Source: Massilia forsythiae
GTDB lineage: Bacteria; Pseudomonadota; Gammaproteobacteria; Burkholderiales; Burkholderiaceae_D
Reading direction: 5' to 3'
DNA length: 64,000 nt
NCBI RefSeq assembly: GCF_012849555.1
Contig: NZ_CP051685.1
Coordinates: forward strand, 1,736,001-1,800,000
Shown here: one piece after another, positions 61,622 through 64,000 of the stretch
How the letters are laid out: every line of letters begins with the position of its first letter
How positions within the stretch are numbered: position 1 is the stretch's first letter
Translations under genes and position numbers: made by a program
The notes under the pieces: generated by a model
Databases searched by the model: none
The model's input: the letters and a program-made list of their open reading frames with translations, nothing else
What the model was told of the DNA's origin: nothing

Positions 61622-62749
61622 TTGCTGACCTTTTATAACGAGCACCACGCCCAGCACGAAGGCCGCTTCGCGATTCTGGGCGGCGAGGCCGTCGCCTGCG
61701 CCGACACGCCGGGACGCCTCGACGCCGTGCTGGCCGAACTGGCGCGGCGCGGCCTGGGACGCATCGTCACGCCGCACGGCGTGCCGCTGGTGTCGCTGGA
61801 ACGCATCCACGCACCGCGCTACCTGCACTTCCTGCGCAGCGCCTGGAGCGCCTGGCTGGCGCTCGACGCGCGCCACGGCGGGCGCGACATCCTGCCCTGG
61901 ATCTGGCCGCGGACCGTCACCCGGCGCGGCGACGCCACGTCCTTCCCCGAACCGGACGACTTCGGCGCCCGCCTCGGCTGCTACGCCGGCGACAGCGCCA
62001 GCCCGCTCACGGCCGGCACCTGGACCGCCGCCAAGACCGGCGCCGATTGCGCGGTCAACGCGGCGCACGCGCTGCGCCTGGGCGAACCCGTCACCTTCGC
62101 CCTCACCCGTCCGCCGGGCCAGCATGCGGGCGCCGACTATTTTCGCGGCGCCTGCTTCCTCAACAACGCCGCGCTGGCGGCCCAGCACCTGCTCGACGAC
62201 GGCCTGCAGCGGGTCGCCATCCTGGACCTCGCCTATTCGCACGGCAGCGGCACGCAAGACATCTTCTATGAACGCGGCGACGTGCCGTTCGTCTCGATCC
62301 ATGCCGATCCGCACACCAGCTATCCGTTCTATGCCGGCCATGCCGGCGAGACCGGCGCCGGCGCGGGGCTCGGCTGCACCCTGAACCTGCCGCTGGCGCG
62401 CGACGCCGGTCCGGCGCACTGGTTCGCGGCGCTGGAAACCGCCTGCCTCAGGTTGGCCGCTTTCGCGCCGCAGGCGCTGGTGGTGTCGCTCGGGGTGGAT
62501 ACCGCCGGCGCGGCGCAGCCGTTCGCGCAGCCATCCGCATCGTCGTGCGTTTCACCGCCGGCGGGCGCGCTGCCGCCGGGACGGATTGCGCCGCACTTCG
62601 GCTTGTCCGGCGCGGACTTCCTGCGCGCCGGCGAGCGCCTCGCCTATCTCGGCTTGCCGACCGTGTTCGTACTGGAAGGCGGCGGCGCCGGCGCGGAACT
62701 CGGCATCGCCGTGGTCAACGTGCTCGAAGGTTTCGAGACGGCGGCGTGA
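61622..62749 (+). CDS. HDAC/acetylpolyamine amidohydrolase-fold protein with lost catalytic residues
   Basis: This 375-residue protein clearly belongs to the histone-deacetylase/acetylpolyamine amidohydrolase family: MLTFYNEHHAQHEGR at the start, GSGTQDIFYERGDVPFVSIH in the core, VVNVLEGFE at the end. Yet key positions differ. The His-His dyad reads Q167-H168 (RPPGQHAG). The metal-binding D-x-D-x-H region reads ILDLAYSHG, putting Ala204 and Ser206 where Asp and His are expected. Only Asp293 (LGVD) is kept. The active-site Tyr in EGGY is Gly355. A Pro/Ser-rich insertion follows Asp293. TTG 61622 with GAGGA five bases upstream gives the family N-terminus; ATG 61571 is an alternative. It is probably not an active zinc hydrolase. 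Confidence 0.8.
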   Translation: MLTFYNEHHAQHEGRFAILGGEAVACADTPGRLDAVLAELARRGLGRIVTPHGVPLVSLERIHAPRYLHFLRSAWSAWLALDARHGGRDILPWIWPRTVTRRGDATSFPEPDDFGARLGCYAGDSASPLTAGTWTAAKTGADCAVNAAHALRLGEPVTFALTRPPGQHAGADYFRGACFLNNAALAAQHLLDDGLQRVAILDLAYSHGSGTQDIFYERGDVPFVSIHADPHTSYPFYAGHAGETGAGAGLGCTLNLPLARDAGPAHWFAALETACLRLAAFAPQALVVSLGVDTAGAAQPFAQPSASSCVSPPAGALPPGRIAPHFGLSGADFLRAGERLAYLGLPTVFVLEGGGAGAELGIAVVNVLEGFETAA

Positions 62750-62839
62750 AAGCGGATGTCTTTTTAGCGCGCTTGTCTTTTTGCCGCGGCTTTCCTTTTA
62801 TCGCGGCTTTCCTCTCATTTCATCGCAATGGAAACGACA

Positions 62840-63313
62840 ATGATTGAATGGCAATGGCGCAGTTTCGCCGACCTGACCGCGGCGCAACTGCACGACATGC
62901 TGGCACTGCGCCAGCAGGTATTCGTGCTGGAACAGACCTGCCTGTATCCGGACATCGACGGACTCGATCCGGGCGCGCACCACCTGCTCGGCTGGCGGGT
63001 TGCCGACGGCAGGCGCGAACTGGCGGCAACGCTGCGCTGCCTGGCGCCGGGCGCCAAGTACGAGGAGATGTCGATCGGCCGCGTCACCACCAGCGCCGGC
63101 GCGCGCGGCACCGGACTCGGGCGCGAACTGGTGGCGCAGGGCCTCGCCCATGCCGACCGTTTGCATCCGGGCCACGCGATCCGCATCGGCGCCCAGGCGC
63201 ACCTGGAGCGCTTCTATGCCGGCTTCGGCTTCGTCACCGTCTCTGCCCCGTACGACGAGGATGGCATCCTGCACATCGACATGCTGCGCCCGGCGCAGCC
63301 GGATGCAGGCTGA
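62840..63313 (+). CDS. ElaA-like GNAT acetyltransferase
   Basis: This 157-residue N-acetyltransferase of the ElaA group has MIEWQWRSFADLTAAQLHDM, then LRQQVFVLEQTCLYPDIDGL. IGRVTTSAGARGTGLGRELV forms the acetyl-CoA pyrophosphate loop, and RIGAQAHLERFYAGFGF follows. ATG 62840 aligns with the ElaA start; an upstream ATG at 62828 would add four residues. The substrate of ElaA is unknown. It lies 90 bp after the HDAC-fold gene. Confidence 0.88.
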   Translation: MIEWQWRSFADLTAAQLHDMLALRQQVFVLEQTCLYPDIDGLDPGAHHLLGWRVADGRRELAATLRCLAPGAKYEEMSIGRVTTSAGARGTGLGRELVAQGLAHADRLHPGHAIRIGAQAHLERFYAGFGFVTVSAPYDEDGILHIDMLRPAQPDAG

Positions 63314-63384
63314 GAGCTGCCGCCACGAGCCCATGACGGCGTGGCATCGCCCTGCCCCGGCACGTGTACGGGTGCGAGTGCGGG

Positions 63385-64000
63385 CTACTTGAGCAACCCG
63401 GACTTGGTCGGATCCGGCATGCGGATCGCCACGATGCAGGCCAGCAGGCACATGAAGCTGACGTACCAGTAGAAATACGGTTCGTGGCCGGCCTGCTTGA
63501 ACCACAGCGCCACGTATTCCGCGCTGCCGCCGAAAATGGCGTTGGCCACCGCGTATGACAGCCCCACGCCCAGCGCGCGCACCTCGACCGGGAACATTTC
63601 CGCCTTGATCAAACCGCCGATCGAGGTGTACAGGCTGACGATCGCCAGCGCGCAGGTGATCAGCACGCCGGCCATCAGCGGACTGCCGGCCGAGCGCAGC
63701 GCGAACATCACCGGCGCCGTGAAAATCGCCGCCAGCAGGCCGAAGGCGATCATCGAGGTGCGCCGGCCGATGCGGTCGGACAGCGCGCCGAACAGCGGCT
63801 GCAGCGCCATGTAGATCAGCAGGCACACGGTCATGACGCCGCTCGCGGTCTTGGCACTCATGCCGACCGTGTTGACCAGGTACTTCTGCATGTAGGTGGT
63901 GAAGGCGTAGAAGATCAGCGAGCCGCCCGCCGTGAAGCCGAGCACGGTGACGAAGGCGCGCCGGTGCTCGCGCAGCAGCGTCAGCACGCTGCCGGCGGCC
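63385..64000 (-). CDS. MFS transporter, metabolite:H+ symporter type (N-terminus outside window)
   Basis: The C-terminal half, about 205 residues, belongs to a major facilitator protein of the proline/betaine/alpha-ketoglutarate symporter type. It has six hydrophobic segments, with the cytoplasmic motif [13 protein letters not shown] between two of them and [20 protein letters not shown], which is characteristic of this subfamily. The frame runs off the right edge, so the start and first six segments are missing. The substrate is not determinable; a small carboxylate or osmolyte is likely. Confidence 0.88.
   Translation of the reverse strand, partial: AAGSVLTLLREHRRAFVTVLGFTAGGSLIFYAFTTYMQKYLVNTVGMSAKTASGVMTVCLLIYMALQPLFGALSDRIGRRTSMIAFGLLAAIFTAPVMFALRSAGSPLMAGVLITCALAIVSLYTSIGGLIKAEMFPVEVRALGVGLSYAVANAIFGGSAEYVALWFKQAGHEPYFYWYVSFMCLLACIVAIRMPDPTKSGLLK

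Noticed and set aside
1..64000. CRISPR arrays, rRNA genes, insertion sequences or prophage genes
   Set aside because: No regularly spaced repeats, rRNA sequence, transposase, integrase or phage structural genes were seen on either strand.

Overview
The window is a GC-rich chromosomal segment (roughly two thirds G+C in coding DNA) that looks like a betaproteobacterium of the Oxalobacteraceae, most like Massilia/Telluria. That placement is inferred from gene content and order: an exosortase A (XrtA/PEP-CTERM) exopolysaccharide locus with PrsK/PrsR, a minCDE cluster, hemA-prfA-dsbB-prmC, a proteobacterial gshA, and PHA-type phaB/thiolase genes. No database comparison was possible.

Left part (1-23.8 kb): exopolysaccharide and exosortase A locus. 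On the + strand lie exosortase A with an EpsI-type tail (cut by the window edge), a GT4 glycosyltransferase, an O-antigen-ligase-like protein, a polysaccharide deacetylase fused to a second GT4 domain, and a GT2 enzyme. Convergent to these is a two-gene unit: a DegT/DnrJ aminotransferase and a FemAB/BioF2-like acyltransferase. An acyl-CoA ligase plus PLP decarboxylase pair then faces a Wzx-type flippase preceded by a GT-A-like gene. An ACP-hydrolase 2-hydrolase 1 operon and a GT32-like gene follow. The block ends with a minus-strand unit of initiating sugar transferase, prsK (kinase) and prsR (sigma-54 activator). Together these can build, acylate or aminate, flip and polymerise an extracellular polysaccharide. 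No PEP-CTERM substrate is encoded in the window.

Middle part (23.8-41.3 kb): a gene-free stretch, tRNA-Arg(CCG), a membrane-anchored diheme cytochrome c, and a GT39-GT2-GtrA operon for lipid-linked sugar transfer. An AT-rich gap of about 750 bp leads into a secreted beta-helix protein with three Cys-rich C-terminal repeats. Then come two tandem M13 metallopeptidases, a Spy/CpxP-like periplasmic protein next to a 125-bp inverted-repeat element, a UDP-glucose dehydrogenase/UDP-glucuronate epimerase pair, and an S41 C-terminal processing protease.

Right part (41.4-64 kb): mostly housekeeping. It holds a FabH-like synthase, several small or uncharacterised genes, proline iminopeptidase, a D-amino-acid deaminase/aldolase-like PLP enzyme, a DUF2750 gene, a deleted ATPase remnant, phaB and thiolase, minCDE, a DUF697-like protein, an orphan OmpR-type regulator, hemA-prfA-dsbB-prmC, a DUF885 peptidase-like protein and gshA. 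It ends with an HDAC-fold protein that has lost its catalytic residues, an ElaA-like acetyltransferase and a partial MFS transporter.

The strongest leads are the HDAC-fold pseudoenzyme, the two exosortase-associated hydrolases without a serine nucleophile, the acyl ligase/decarboxylase/ACP module, the ATPase remnant, and the inverted-repeat element upstream of the Spy-like gene.
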